A DNA stretch of 64,000 bases from positions 60,274 to 124,273 of the forward strand of contig SNVD02016032.1 in assembly GCA_013180625.2 (NCBI GenBank), in the 5' to 3' direction. Positions 10,946 through 22,895 of the stretch are shown here, piece after piece (within the stretch, counting starts at the first letter, position 1; each line of letters opens with the position of its first letter). The position numbers and the translations under genes were made by a program. The notes beneath the pieces were generated by a model. That model saw nothing but the letters and a program-made list of their open reading frames with translations, was not told the DNA's origin and searched no databases. Origin of the DNA: Boswellia sacra. Lineage: Eukaryota > Streptophyta > Magnoliopsida > Sapindales > Burseraceae.

Positions 10946-13900
10946 GAAAAGAAGGCTTCCACATCTATTAAAAAAAAGTTTATAACATGATTGCTTGTGC
11001 ATCTGATCTTGTAAAGGCTGTTTGCAAAGTTGCAGGAGATATAGGTAATAACTAACAGCTTTTTGAATGGAGTTTTAATCCAGAATCGGATTGTGGCACT
11101 TTGGAGATAATTTCTAGCTTTCCTGGATTAACACAATTTTTAACATAAAGGCTTCATCTAACAAACAGCTTTTTGAATGGTGTTATACTCAAGAATCGGA
11201 TTGTGACACTTTGCTAAATGAAGCTTTTATCTAAAAAATGGTGTTAATCAAAGGAGCTAGCAATTATCTCCAAAGAAGTGGAGAGTGCCAAATTTTATCC
11301 TACTTGAGATTCCTCTATATCATTTTGGATAGCTGATCCTCAGGTATGCCCTTTTCGGACTACATATTGGCTTCAGCTAATTGTACTACGACTCCGATTT
11401 ACCCTCAGTGTACCATTATGTCATTGCTTATATTTAATGATTCCAACCTGTTATGAGAATTGTCAAGTTTTCTTTACTCCTGTAAGTTCTCATCACTGCA
11501 CGTTCACTTTAAATGAGTGAAAGGCAAGATTGTATGATTGATGCTTTGTATGATATTGTCTATAATGGTATAAGCACTTGTTTTTGCAGCTTGCAAATAA
11601 TAGCTAACATGCAGAATCTATCAATTGGTTAGTTGCACTTGGTTAGATATCAATTGGTTTGTTGCACTCGGTTAGTTGCACTTTGATACAGGTCCATTGT
11701 TTTAAGTCAGAGTCTTTTACTTTATCTGGACGGTGGAATCACAAATAAAAATGGATTTCGAGGTGAGCTTTGATAGATTTTAACTGTTTAAAAGGGTAGT
11801 TCAGTTATGGTTTTGAGAGTTTTCGTTTTATTTTATTCTTGCAAGTATTGTTTGTTATTATTGAACATGTAGATTTATCATAATAAGCTACTAATTCCAA
11901 AGCACATGTAGTCTAGCGCAGATAACACTTTTGGTTTTTCAGTTTCATTGTGTTTAATTCTAAGAGCCCTTTCTCCACTAAAAGAGATAAGACCAACTAC
12001 GCTAATTTTTTCTTTTCCTCTCTCTTTCTTTTGTTGATTGCTGATTTTTTTTCTTTTTTTATTCATAGTTACATTCTCTTTTTCCTTCTAATAATATTTT
12101 CCAGAAAATTATGCATCAATTATTCTTTTATCTTAATTTTTTCCTTCTACAGTGAGTTATTATGAATTCATAATGAATTGGTGGACAAGAGTAATCATAA
12201 TGGTTTAGGTGTAGCACTTATTGGTAATTGAAGGGTGGAGCTCGAATTGGCAGACAGAGAATAATGAATTTAGGTTATCATAATTGCTTATTTGGTTAAT
12301 TAATTATTTCATATAATGTCGATTAGTGTTATCCTCTACAGTTAGTTATGAAGGTGACACACTGATACTAGTCAATTATTAACAATGAAAGGATGCAAGC
12401 AACTAAGAAAGTGTTCAGTTGATAACTAATGTTCAGATTTATACAGCCAATAATTTACGTGTATCCAGTTTTGTCCGTGTATTATTATATTTTATTTGCC
12501 TTGTTTCATCTCAAAATTATCAACGAAAACTGTTGCTAAGTTTACAAACAAATATTGGAATGAATTTTCTACCATAGAGGTTGAAGATAATTAGTGAAAA
12601 GTCAGTAAAAGGTGCACATTCATAGTTGATAAGCTGACTTCTGTGATTTGTATCTTGGTCGGTGTTTTATGTTGTTCATGGGGTGGTCATTTTCTTTCTT
12701 TTATTTATTTTTCCCAATAGCTTGAGAAGAGCAGTACTAATTACAGAGAATGCGAAAAGAAATGCATTGATGGGGTCAAACTTGGTCCATGGAGAAAGAG
12801 GAAGAGTGAGCAACGGAAATGAGTTGAGTGATAATTGATATTTTTTTACTGCAATCTGAAATGGAGAAAAGGTTAAAACATGGCTCCAAATAAACTATTG
12901 AGCACCATGGGCTTGATCATAGTGATTTTTTTTAATGCTCTGCTATTTGGTACCTTTATTTAACTATTATGTTTTCTATCAGAGATTAACTTTCTTGTTT
13001 ATTTGATAGGAAAATTTTTAGTAACTATAGAAAGATAAAGCGTTTTGCAATGATAGAATATACAAAAGTCAATACCTCTGTGAACTCCTTTTGCAATTCA
13101 TTACAATTTTGCTATTTGCTGGGTCTCTTGGAGCCTGATGAAATTAATAAAATGTTCATTGTACCCTGAATGGCTTTTATGATTTGTCCAAGAAGCGGTG
13201 CGCCTAAATAGTTGATAGGGATGAGAAACTCTATTCTTGACATAACGTATTTTCCTTTATGACTCTTTCAACCTTCCTCGAGGGAAGAAGAAGAAAGGAG
13301 GACAAATGAAACAGTTAGCCTAACTTCTAGATAGCTAGGGGTTTATGTTATTCTCATATGTTTATTTAAGCTCGTCAATCTCAGTTCAACAGCCAGAGTT
13401 GAGTAAATTACTTGAGTCATAAAATTACCAACTTGTTTAAGAATTAAAAATCTGTAGCTTTTGAAAACCTTCTTGCATGGAGCTTGGCTTTTCTATCTAC
13501 AAAGTGTGGTGGTTGTGGCTTTCCTCTTTTCCATTGCTGGACAGCTAGTTTTAGTCAATATAATAACCTTGGCTTAATTTCCTTCTTCCTTTCAAGTTTT
13601 TGGGGTTGGAGAAGGATGGCATCACATCTAGTCAACCATTTGAGGTGTTTCCTTTTTTTTTTTTTAATTTTATTTTGCAAATTTTTTGTTGTATTATTCA
13701 TATAGATATATTAGCTTATTGTTTTATCTTTTTAATTTTTGGCTTCAATTTTCTTTGGGTAATTAAAATGTTGGGATGCATTTATGACTCTACCATATCT
13801 TCCTGTGATTTGAATGTTATTGATTTTAAGAGTTGAGGACCACAGAGTTTTGGTGCTAAGTTAGCACATTATATAAGAATACCAAAAAGGGCATTATAAA

Positions 13901-15375
13901 CTAATTGTGTATTTTATAAAAAATCAAAAGAAAACAAATGAAGTTGTATCCTGATGTGTTTTAGTTTAAGTGTCAATTCAGCAATGTACCATGCAACAAC
14001 CAATGAGCCTAATGCTATAATATCTGTGATAGTGATTGCGTACTAGCTTAAAAAATGTCAGACACTTGAACAAGTATTATACCTCAAATTTCTGAATCTT
14101 AAATTTAATTTAAATGGCATTAGTTCAAGGTTACTAGTATCAGAGTTTTGCTCATAGATGAAGTGATAGCTCCTAATTTTTATTTCTGTTTAGAGTTTGC
14201 TTTTAGAATTGGTGTCTCTATTGCACTATTCTTTTTGGCATACTGGTAAATTCAAGATGTTTTTCTCAGCAATCTACAATTTTTGTTTTATATTACTATT
14301 GTTAATAAAATATCATATTTATCTTGATACATGGTTTTTATTTTAGGCACTGAGGACGTCGTTGCACTATAAATTTTATAATATCTATTTCAGGATGTAT
14401 CATGAGACAATTTCCTGTTACAAAATAAAAGCCAAGCTTGAGCACTCATGCAGGTCTTGCTTACACAAATACCTTTCGGAGGTATCATGTTTCTCATTTC
14501 TCTTTCTCATACTATTCGCTCACCCTTTTAAGTTTTGTACAGAGGAATGTAGCTCACTTTTGCTTATGTGGAACATCTTAAGAATTTTACATTTTGATGA
14601 GTAGTCAGCAATTCAATGTTAGTAGCAATATAGGTTGTGTTGTGATCAAAACTTTACAAAAAGTCATTTTAAATGTTATGATGAGACATCATATTGTATG
14701 TTGTGATCTTGTGTGTGATTATAGTGGCAGCTGAAAACAAATTCTAGTTCCTCGGACAATCACATTGTGTTTATTTAAAGCATATTGTGCCTGAATCCAG
14801 AATGTAGTATGCCCTTCTGGTTAACTGAAGGAGAGCTTCTGGATGATCAATTGGTGTTCTATGGCAGGAGAGTTTATTGTCATTCAGTTGTTTTACTTCT
14901 TAAGATTTGGTCTCATTATTCTTCCAATATTGAAAGACTAATTTGAATTCTTTACAGTCTATTATCATTCAGTTGTTTTACTTTGGTTTCATTATTATTT
15001 TTTTCGAAATCAGGGTTTCTGGCCCCCTGCCTACAAGCAATGGAACAGCATGTGAGAGAAGCTCTGCGGGGTTGAACTGTTCTCATAAACCTGATTGTTT
15101 TTTTAAGGGTACAGACTTTGAAAATATGTTTGTATGTGCCTATCTATGTGTATTTTAATTTGTCCGTGTGTGCACGACTACATATATATTGCTCTTAAGT
15201 TATGGATGTATACCAAGTAAAGGGGTAGGCCTGGGCCAATTTTTGACCGACGTCTGAATGGCATATGTTAATGCCTAACTGAGATGCTTATGATTGATGA
15301 TACCGGTTGATAAAGATTTTCCACTTTTCTACTCTCTAGAATTATGTTTCCTGCGTTGCTTTGGAATTCATACAT
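10946..15375. other. AT-rich stretch with no recognisable gene
   Basis: About 4.4 kb with only short open frames and no transposon protein motif that I can see. It holds homopolymer runs, a short direct repeat pair (11050-11215) and a small cluster of TTGGTTAGTTGCACTTGG-like repeats (11627-11690). It is probably host intergenic or intron DNA lying between the two copies of the duplication. Confidence 0.6.
11050..11215. repeat. Short direct repeat pair
   Basis: The block CAGCTTTTTGAATGG..GTT....AGAATCGGATTGTG.CACTTTG occurs at about 11053-11105 and again at about 11164-11215, offset by about 111 bp with a few differences. Confidence 0.8.
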
Positions 15376-16402
15376 AATTTGTTTTGTTGAACTTGCTTAA
15401 ACAACATAACACAATAATAGTTTAATTAACGGGGAACCCATAACAAGAACAAACCAAAATTTAAACACACACTCAACAATTATTCACTCAAACAATTAGT
15501 CCACACTCTTCTTTGAATAATAACTCAATTAATCAAAATAATCAATGTCTAAATAATGTCTATATAAAATCTAACGAAATAATAATGAAAACTTATATTT
15601 ATACTAACGAAGACATATTAGAATTTAAATCAAATTAGGATTAGTGAAGATCCCTCTTTGAGTCAAAAGTCCTAAACTAATAATTTCTCTAATTAAATGA
15701 AACCCTAATTAAATAAAGACTAAAAGACTATAATAACCCTGAAAAAAAAATAAACCATGCTACATTATTAATGTTTCAAGTCTTTTGACCTGACATTATT
15801 GATTGAAGAAAGTGAACATGAGCAGATGGACAGGGTATCTGTACTTGGAGATACATTCATTTCTTGCGGTTAGGGTTTGATCTTCGTCTTGTGTGATTTC
15901 ATTATTGCAGTTAGGTGCATACATTCATTTTTCTATAGCTGTGGCTCCTCTTCCAATCCCTTTCACAGATCCATCTATGCCGATCCAGGTCCAGATCCAG
16001 AAAGTTAACTGGTTAGTTTAGGTGAATTTTATGTGTTTCTTAGATGCTACTTTTGGATCTTTACCTCAAATTGATCTTTACATTGCATTGAATTAAGATC
16101 TTTTATGATTCGTCTCCATTTTATTTATTTTTCCTCTTAGAAAGCAAGTCTCTGTTTGGTGCTGACTCTATGGAAATTTATTATGTACGTGGAATGTGGT
16201 CAGAAATCCATAATAGAGTCTGACCATAACCACCGAATTGATTATCTTCATGCATAAGGATAGTAGAATACCTAGTATAAAAGATTAAAAAAATATCACG
16301 AACCTCCCCTTTTTCTTTTCTATTTCAATATCTTAATTATTATATGATGATTTTTTTCACTTTCCATATATAAAAATAGAAATAAAGAGACTAGAAACAA
16401 CA
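15376..16402. repeat. Segmental duplication copy B, left part
   Basis: Matches copy A (9371 onward) after removal of the solo LTR 15427-15767. The match is clear through TTTAGGTGAATTTTATGTG and TTTTATTTATTTTTCCTCTTAGAAAGC near 16145. The last 250 bp (about 16150-16402) has no counterpart in copy A. The copy is then interrupted by the chromovirus at 16403 and resumes at 22896. Confidence 0.85.
15427..15767 (-). repeat. Solo LTR, diverged relative of the neighbouring chromovirus
   Basis: 341 bp similar over its length to the LTRs at 16403 and 22504 (GGGGAACCCATAACAAG.., AATAAAGACTAAAAGACTATAATAACCCT, CATGCTACAT). Flanked by 5-bp TSD TTAAT at 15422-15426 and 15768-15772, with no internal region. 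Its ends are TA..TA rather than TG..CA, so both have mutated. It is older than the full-length element and is the product of LTR-LTR recombination. Confidence 0.9.
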
Positions 16403-16776
16403 TGACGAAGAACCCATAACAAGACAAACCAAAATCAAACACTCACTCAACAATCACTCACACTCACACACAATCAACCAACAATCTGTCTGAATACTCT
16501 TTTAATATATCAATGAATAAAGTCTGAATAATGTCTACAAAGAATAATGAAACCCTATATTTATACTAATCAAGACATATTAGAATTTGAGTCAAATTAG
16601 GAAAGTCAAAATCCCTATTTAAGTCAAAATCCCTAGACTAACAATTTAGATTTGAATCAAATTAGGAAAAGTCAAGATCCCTAAATTGACAATTTTCCAA
16701 ATTAAATAAAACCTTAATTAAATAAATACTAAAAGACTATATTAACTCTAATAATAAAATTATCCATGCTACATCA
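16403..16776 (-). repeat. Chromovirus 3' LTR (plus its PPT at 16777-16789)
   Basis: 374 bp, plus-strand TGACG...ACATCA. It lacks an 18-bp piece (with AGTCAAAATCCCTA) present in the partner LTR. The adjoining plus-strand ATTCCCCCCGAC is the reverse complement of the PPT. Confidence 0.94.
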
Positions 16777-16788
16777 ATTCCCCCCGAC

Positions 16789-18267
16789 TTAGAAAGACTC
16801 GTCTCCGGACGAGTGGGATTGCAAATAAAAATCCAAAGCACGGGAGTTGATGCGACGGAGCTCATCCTCAGGAAGCCAAGTATCATCATCGGCTGGTCGT
16901 CCCTTCCAACGAACAAGGAAACGACGAAAACCACCAGTTGTAGAAGTAACAAAGTGGTCATCCAAAATGCGATCAACTTCATCATTCGGTGGAGGATCGA
17001 ACGGAGGCAATTGAGGTACGACAACAGTAGGAGAACTTGCAATAACATCAAAAACAGCTGGAGGCTCGAAATGTCCTTGGTAAGGAAACAAGTCTGCCAC
17101 ATTAAAAATTGGATTGATACTCCAATCAGAAGGTAAATCAAGTAAATAAGCATTAGAACTAAGCCTACGATTAACTTTAAATGGGCCATGGGCACGGGCT
17201 TGTAATTTCTTGTTAGGTTGTTTAGGAAAGCGAGAAGGATCAAGGCGAACCATGACATAATCATCTTCCTTAAAAACCTTATCTCTACGATGCAGATTAG
17301 TAGCAGACCTATATTTTTCATTGCTCAAGGAAATCATTTGTCTAACCTCAGCATGCAAATCACGCATATGGGTGGCAAAATCAGTAGCAAAATTTGATGA
17401 AGGGTAGTGAGAGGGTAAGCGAACAAGGTCAATGGGTCGGCGGGGTTCAATACCATAAACAATCATGAATGGACTCTTACCAGTTGACCTATGAACAACA
17501 TTATTATAAGCAAACTCAGCCATGGGTAACACTAAATCTGAATTACCTAACTTCTCACCTACCACACAACGAAGCAAGTTCCCCAAGCTACGATTAACCA
17601 CTTCAGTTTGACCATCGATTTGAGGATGATAAGCTGAAGAGAACTTAAGAGATGTACCAAACAGTTTCCAAAGTGTCTTCCAAAAGTAGCTAACAAACTT
17701 AACATCTCTATCAGACACAATTGACATAGGCGGTCCATGGAGACGAACAATCTCCCTAAAGAATAGTTGAGTTATATGTGAAGCATCACTAGTCCTGGAA
17801 CAAGGGATAAAATGGGCCATTTTAGAAAACCTATCAACCATAACAAAAATAGAATCATGTTTCCTAGCGGTTTTAGGTAATCCTAAAAGGAAATCCATAC
17901 TAACATCTCTTCAAGGAAGGTAAGAAACAGGAAGGGGAGTGTATAAATTCCTAGCGGTTTTAGGTAATCCTAAAAGGAAATCCATACTAACATCTCTTCA
18001 AGGAAGGTAAGAAACAGGAAGGGGAGTGTATAACCCTTGATTGAGTTTTCTAGCCTTAGCTTGTTGACACGTACGACATTGAGATACAATCCTAGCAACA
18101 TCCCTCTTTAATGATGGCCAATAAAACCTATCCTCAACTAAGGCAATGTTTTTATCCCTCCCTAAGTGACCAACTAATCCTCCAACATGCATTTCCCAAA
18201 CTAGAAAATCTCTCATAGAAGTATTGAGGAATGCATAAACGAGAACCCTTAAAAAGGTAACCATCAC
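16789..18267 (-). pseudogene. Chromovirus integrase with C-terminal chromodomain
   Basis: Frame 17998-18267 holds the HHCC zinc region (HVGGLVGHLGRDKN.., CRTCQQAKARKLNQG). The main frame 16789-17898 (369 residues) starts inside the core at MDFLLGLPKTARKHDSIFVM and shows the catalytic set: D in VMVDRFSK, D in IVSDRDVKF and E in GQTEVVNRSLGNLLR. The GPF-type module (HGPFKVNRRLSSNAYLLDLP) follows. Residues about 310-360 are a chromodomain (VDRILDDHF, FLVRWKGRPADDDTWLPEDEL), which targets integration to particular histone marks. A frame break with an 87-bp tandem duplication lies between the two frames. Confidence 0.9.
17861..18034. repeat. 87-bp tandem duplication inside integrase
   Basis: TTCCTAGCGGTTTTAGG begins at 17861 and again at 17948; the following sequence to AGGGGAGTGTATAA is the same in both copies. 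The length is 29 codons, but the duplication joins frames that carry a stop, so the integrase is not continuous. Confidence 0.95.
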
Positions 18268-19486
18268 GAATGATAAAATCTACATGATTCCTACAGTTAT
18301 TATCTAAAAGTTCCTTATAAATGATGCCAAAATCAAGACAAGAGGGATACTTAGACTTCATCCTATCAAATTCTACAATTTCAACTTGCATGGTTTGAAG
18401 GGTGTACATGACTCTACTAAGGGCATCAGCTACCTTATTATCCTCTCGAGGCTTGTGCCTTAGGACAAAGGTGAACATTTGAAGGAACTCAGACCACTTG
18501 ACATGTCTCTTATTTAATCGCTTTTGAAATTGAAGATATTTTAACGCTTGATGGTCAGAGTAAAGGACAAATTCATTAGGCAAAAGGTAATACTGCCAAT
18601 GTTGTAGAGATCTAACAATAGCATAGAACTCTTTATCATAGGTAGAATACCTTTGTTTAGCCTCATTGAGTTTCTCACTAAAGAAAGCAAGAGTGTGACC
18701 CTCTTGACTCAAGACTCCTCCTATACCTACTCCTGAAGCATCACAAGCTACTTCAAAGACTTTAGAAAAATCTGGATGCCTAAGAACAGGGGCTTGAGTC
18801 ATATGTTGCTTAACAAGCTCAAATGCTCTAGTGATTGTAAGGGTCCATTGAAATTCACCCTTTCGCATGCAATCAGTGATGGGTGCCATGATGGTGCTAA
18901 ACTCTCTAATGAATCTCCTATAGAAAGAAGCTAATCCATGAAAACTACGAATTTCAAACAAAGTCCTAGGTGTAGGCCACAATGTAATAGCTTTTATCTT
19001 ACCAGTATCAGCTTTTATACCCTTTGAAGAAACTATGAATCCTAAGGAAAGGACTTGAGACTATATAAAAGAACATTTCTTAAGATTGATGTACATCTTC
19101 TCATTCCTAAGGGTACTGAAAATTTTCTTAAGATGGTCCAAATGATCTTCCTCACTCTTACTATATATGAGAATATCATCAAAATAAACTACAAGAAACT
19201 TCCCTGTAAAGGGTCGTAACATATGTGTCATGACTCTTATAAAAGTACTAGGAGCATTAGACAACCCAAAAGGCATAACTAACCACTCTTACAATCCATC
19301 AGGGGATTTAAAAGCGGTTTTCCACTCATCACCTGGTCTAATCCTAATCTGGTGATAACTACTCCTTAAGTCTATCTTGAAAAACCAACTAGAACTAGCT
19401 AACTCATCTAACATATCCTCAAGTCTAGGCATGGGAAACCTATACTTAATCGTTATTTTGTTGATGCCCCTACTATCAACACACAT
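18152..19486 (-). pseudogene. Chromovirus reverse transcriptase and RNase H
   Basis: Three frames. 19289-19486: [20 protein letters not shown] and [20 protein letters not shown]. 19061-19276: [12 protein letters not shown] and the catalytic [17 protein letters not shown] (FDD at about 19176-19187 on the plus strand). 18152-18982: connection and RNase H with FEVACDASGVGIGGVLSQ, FFSEKLNEAKQRYSTYDKEF, LYSDHQALKYL and KVADALSR. Breaks occur at about 19288 and 19050-18990. Catalytic aspartates are kept. Confidence 0.92.
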
Positions 19487-19489
19487 TCT

Positions 19490-21610
19490 TCAAGATCCAT
19501 CTTTCTTAGGGGTGAGTAACACTGGAACTGTACAGGGACTAAGACTATGACGAATGAGACCTCTCTCTAACAAACCATCTATTTGTCTATTTAACTCAGC
19601 TCTCTCGGTGGGATTCATCTTATAATGTGGAAGGTTAGGAAGTTGTGAACCTGGAACTAAGTCAATGGCATGTTGAATATCCCTCATAGGTGGTAGCTCA
19701 TTTGGTAAGTCCTTAGGGTCTACATCACTAAACGCTTCTAAAAGTTCGCCTATCTTAGGGGAGAAGTCTAAACTAGACTCCGGTGATTGCTCTTTTAGAA
19801 CCAAAGTGTACATAGCACCAGTCTCTTGGCTTTCTTTCATAAAATGAGTTGAACCCAAAATATTCAAGTTGTGTTTCTTAGGCTCTAAGGTATTGGATCT
19901 AGATTTTGGAGTTGGCTTATCCTTTTGAACCCTAGTTGAAACCCTACAATTGTCATTAGGTTTGGCTGGTTTCAAGGTAATAGGTTTACCACAATGATTA
20001 AAGACATAGGTATTCTCTTTCCCATAGTTTATAACATCATAGTCATAAAGCCATGGTCTACCTAGGAGGATATGAGCTACATCCATGGGTAACACGTCAC
20101 AATAGATGTTTTCTTTGTAAGAACACAACTTAAGAGGAACAAGACATCTATGGGTGATAGGTAGGGTTGTTTTATTAACCCAAGCTACTTCAAAAGGATT
20201 AGGGTGAGGCTCTAGAGTGAGGTTAAACCTATTAATTGCAGCCTTAGAGATGACATTTAAGGTACTACCTCTATCTATAACTAGTTTGCATAACTGATTC
20301 TTAAGAGAAACTAAGGTATGAAAAATACTAGTTCTCTTCCACGAATCAGAAACTACTGGAGTAGACAAGATACAACGCATAACTGACAATTGCTCATTAA
20401 ACTTCTCTTCTTGAATGTCTCCTAATCCTAAATCTTTACTCTCCTCTAATGGTTCTAAGACCTCTCCTTTAGGATCCTCATGTATTGATTCACTAGGGTC
20501 ATATCCTATGGTCATAATACGACTAAGACAACGAGCAGCAACATGGCCTCTACCTTGACAATTGTGGCACACAATTGGGGAACTAAAGGATTGGTTTGAG
20601 GCATTCATTGATCTTTCCCTATTCGAGTTGAAACGAGGATTTACATTAGGATGGGAGGCACTAGATGTGGAGTAACTAGGAGTTGACGAGCTAGAAGCTC
20701 TAGGAGTGGAGGATTGTTGATTAAAGTTGCTCCTATTAAAAGCCTTAATTTGAGGAGATGGAGTATGCACTGAAGAAGTTTGCCTAGCATTATAAGTTTT
20801 CGCATGGAGTTCAGCTTCTAGGGCTTTAGTATAGGCATCTTCTACAGTTTTAGGAGAGGTCAACTCAACAACACGCTGGATGTCAAACCTAAGTCCATTA
20901 ATAAATCTCGAGACGGTGGCATCGATAGACTCTTTAATATTACACCTAATGTGAAGACTATCAAACTTAGATTGGTACTCAAAGACACTTGAAGAACCTT
21001 GCCTAAGATTAAGCAATTGCCTATAAAGTTGCTTCCTGTAGGACTGAGGGATATATTTTTGTGTAAGGTCCATTTTTAATTCTGCCCAAGTAGGAGAACG
21101 ACGATGCTGTTGGCAAAATCTACATTCTATAGACTAACAAAAAATCTTAGCAGTACCAACTAATTTAAGTTGAGCAAAATGAACATGATAGGAGTCTACC
21201 ATGTCATTCCAATCAAAGTAATCCTCTATGGCATCTATCCAATCTAAAAAAGTAGTGGGTTCTAACCTACCATCAAACTCAGGAACATTGTGTTTGACAT
21301 CCAAAGGGCTGTCAGATGACGCATACCTAGAATGACTTCTGGTGCTTCTATGACTGCCTTTATCATCACTATCATCTTCAAACAAAGGATTATGAGTATA
21401 TTCATGCTCAAGATGTCTTTTAGATGTAGATCCTATGACTTCCTTATCCTTATCAAATCTATTAGATGACTCAAGATTGTTATCCCTACGATTAACTTGC
21501 TCTCTAATATCATGTACTATTTATTCAATTTGAGTGAACCTAAATTCCAATCCATTCAACCTATTGTTTATGGTATTTAAATCAGGTTGTTCAGGCGGGG
21601 GATTTGGGCA
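19490..21610 (-). pseudogene. Chromovirus gag and protease
   Basis: The N-terminal coiled segment (TINNRLNGLEFRFTQIE) is at about 21521-21606 and the gag core at 21134-21385 (VPEFDGRLEPTTFLDWIDAIEDYF, quoted to 20 as EFDGRLEPTTFLDWIDAIED). The 527-residue frame 19490-21073 continues gag (YRQLLNLRQGSSSVFEYQSKF), a serine-rich linker, an intact CCHC knuckle CHNCQGRGHVAARC (plus strand about 20529-20570), the protease (LVIDRGSTLNVIS then HILLGRPWLYD) and the RT entry (YKMNPTERAELNRQI, VPVLLTPKKDGS). The protease has DRGS where D-S-G or D-N-G is usual. Confidence 0.9.
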
Positions 21611-22488
21611 ACCATTTTTTTTTTTAGGTAGTAATGCTAAGTCTAGACTAAAATTTTCTATAAGCGATAAAATAAATCTGATGTTGCTGCAATGCAAATA
21701 AGGCAAGAAAAGTAACTATGCGATGGTTTTTTTTTTTTTAAGCTGAAAGTGTATGGGCTAAAGTGAAATTTAATCAAACTATATAGGCTAACAGTGAATA
21801 TTGAGAATGCAGGGGTTAATCTGTAAAAGGGGTAAATTACAAATTTTAAAATTCGGACAATGGTGTAATTATGCAAAGTGGGTGGGTTTCCAGGAAATTA
21901 GGCTTGATTCAATGCAAATAACCTGAAAGCCCCTTCTAAAAAATATCCACCAATTTTAAAAAGTGACAAAGAAGTCCCTAACCTTAAACATCCAAACACT
22001 CTTCGGTGGCGGCTTCTAGCGATTGGACAGTGATGGCCAAACCTTCAGGCGTTGGATCGGCAACGGCAGAAGCTTTTTCTACCGGTGGTGTAAGCGGCGG
22101 TAGTTTGTGTAGTGGCTTTCAAACTGAATTTTGACTTTTGGAGACTTTTCGGTGAGAATTAGTGATCGGCCAAGAAGGGAAAGTTGATGGGGAGGGGTCG
22201 ATCTATCACTTGGTGGTGGAGGTGAGACATCACTCGCCGGTCGGCGGTGATGAACAGTAACAGCGGCGCACTATTTTTGGGCGTTTTGAAGGGTTTCTGG
22301 TGGGATTCTGGTGACGGTGATGAAGAAAAGAATGATGGGGATGACCCAATCTACAAGTTGATGTATTTGGTAATGGGCGGTGCGTTGGTTGCCGGTCATG
22401 AACAATAACTCCGGCGATAAACAATACTGAACAGTGACTGTGTTTGGGGTTTATGGAATTTAGGATGAATTTTGTGGAACGATGTTAG
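21611..22488. other. Chromovirus 5' leader
   Basis: Between gag and the PBS on the minus strand. No coding motif. A GC-richer stretch (about 22000-22440) with repeated CGGTGATG/CGGCGG words and AACAGTGACTG-like text is typical untranslated leader; the short open frames there are not believed. Confidence 0.6.
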
Positions 22489-22500
22489 GCTCTGATACCA
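22489..22500 (-). other. Primer binding site, initiator tRNA-Met type
   Basis: Minus strand reads TGGTATCAGAGC three bases inside the 5' LTR, complementary to the 3' end of plant initiator tRNA-Met, the usual primer of chromoviruses. Confidence 0.95.
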
Positions 22501-22503
22501 AAT

Positions 22504-22895
22504 TGACGGGGAACCCGTAACAAGACAAACCAAAATCAAATACTCACTCAACAATCACTCACACTCACACACAATCAACCAACAATCTATCTGAATACTC
22601 TCTTAATATATCAATGAATAAAGTCTGAAGAATGTCTACAAAGAATAATGAAATCCTATATTTATACTAATCAAGACATTTTAGAATTTGAGTCAAATTA
22701 GGAAAGTCAAAATCCCTATTTAAGTCAAAATCCCTAGACTAACAATTTAGGTTTGAATCAAATTAGGAAAAGTCAAGATCCCTAATTGAGTCAAAATCCC
22801 TAAATTGACAATTTCTCAAATTAAATAAAACCCTAATTAAATAAATACTAAAAGACTATATTAACCCTAATAATAAAATTAGCCATGCTACATCA
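22504..22895 (-). repeat. Chromovirus 5' LTR
   Basis: 392 bp, plus-strand TGACGGGGAACCC...GCTACATCA, followed by TSD CAACA. About a dozen substitutions and one 18-bp indel against the partner LTR by eye, so the insertion is not very recent. Confidence 0.95.

Larger units (their letters stand above)
16403..22895 (-). mobile_element. Ty3/gypsy chromovirus (CRM/Reina-like), minus strand
   Basis: About 6.5 kb, with LTRs 16403-16776 and 22504-22895 and the 5-bp TSD CAACA at 16398-16402 and 22896-22900. On the minus strand: initiator-Met-type PBS, gag with zinc knuckle, protease, RT with FDD, RNase H, integrase with a C-terminal chromodomain, PPT. The RT/RNase H sequence style and chromodomain place it among chromoviruses; CRM versus Reina is not settled by eye. 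Only a modest number of stops separate the domains, so this is the best preserved pol in the window. Confidence 0.95.

Noticed and set aside
11950..12165. Membrane-protein-like ORF
   Set aside because: T-rich tract giving Phe/Leu/Ile codons; no homology and no gene context.
16813..17136. 107-residue plus-strand ORF
   Set aside because: Antisense shadow of the same integrase gene.
16737..17321. 194-residue hydrophobic ORF on the minus strand
   Set aside because: Out-of-frame shadow of the chromovirus integrase and chromodomain.
22489..22500. GCTCTGATACCA as a tRNA-Met gene end
   Set aside because: It is the retrotransposon PBS, three bases from the LTR, with no tRNA body.
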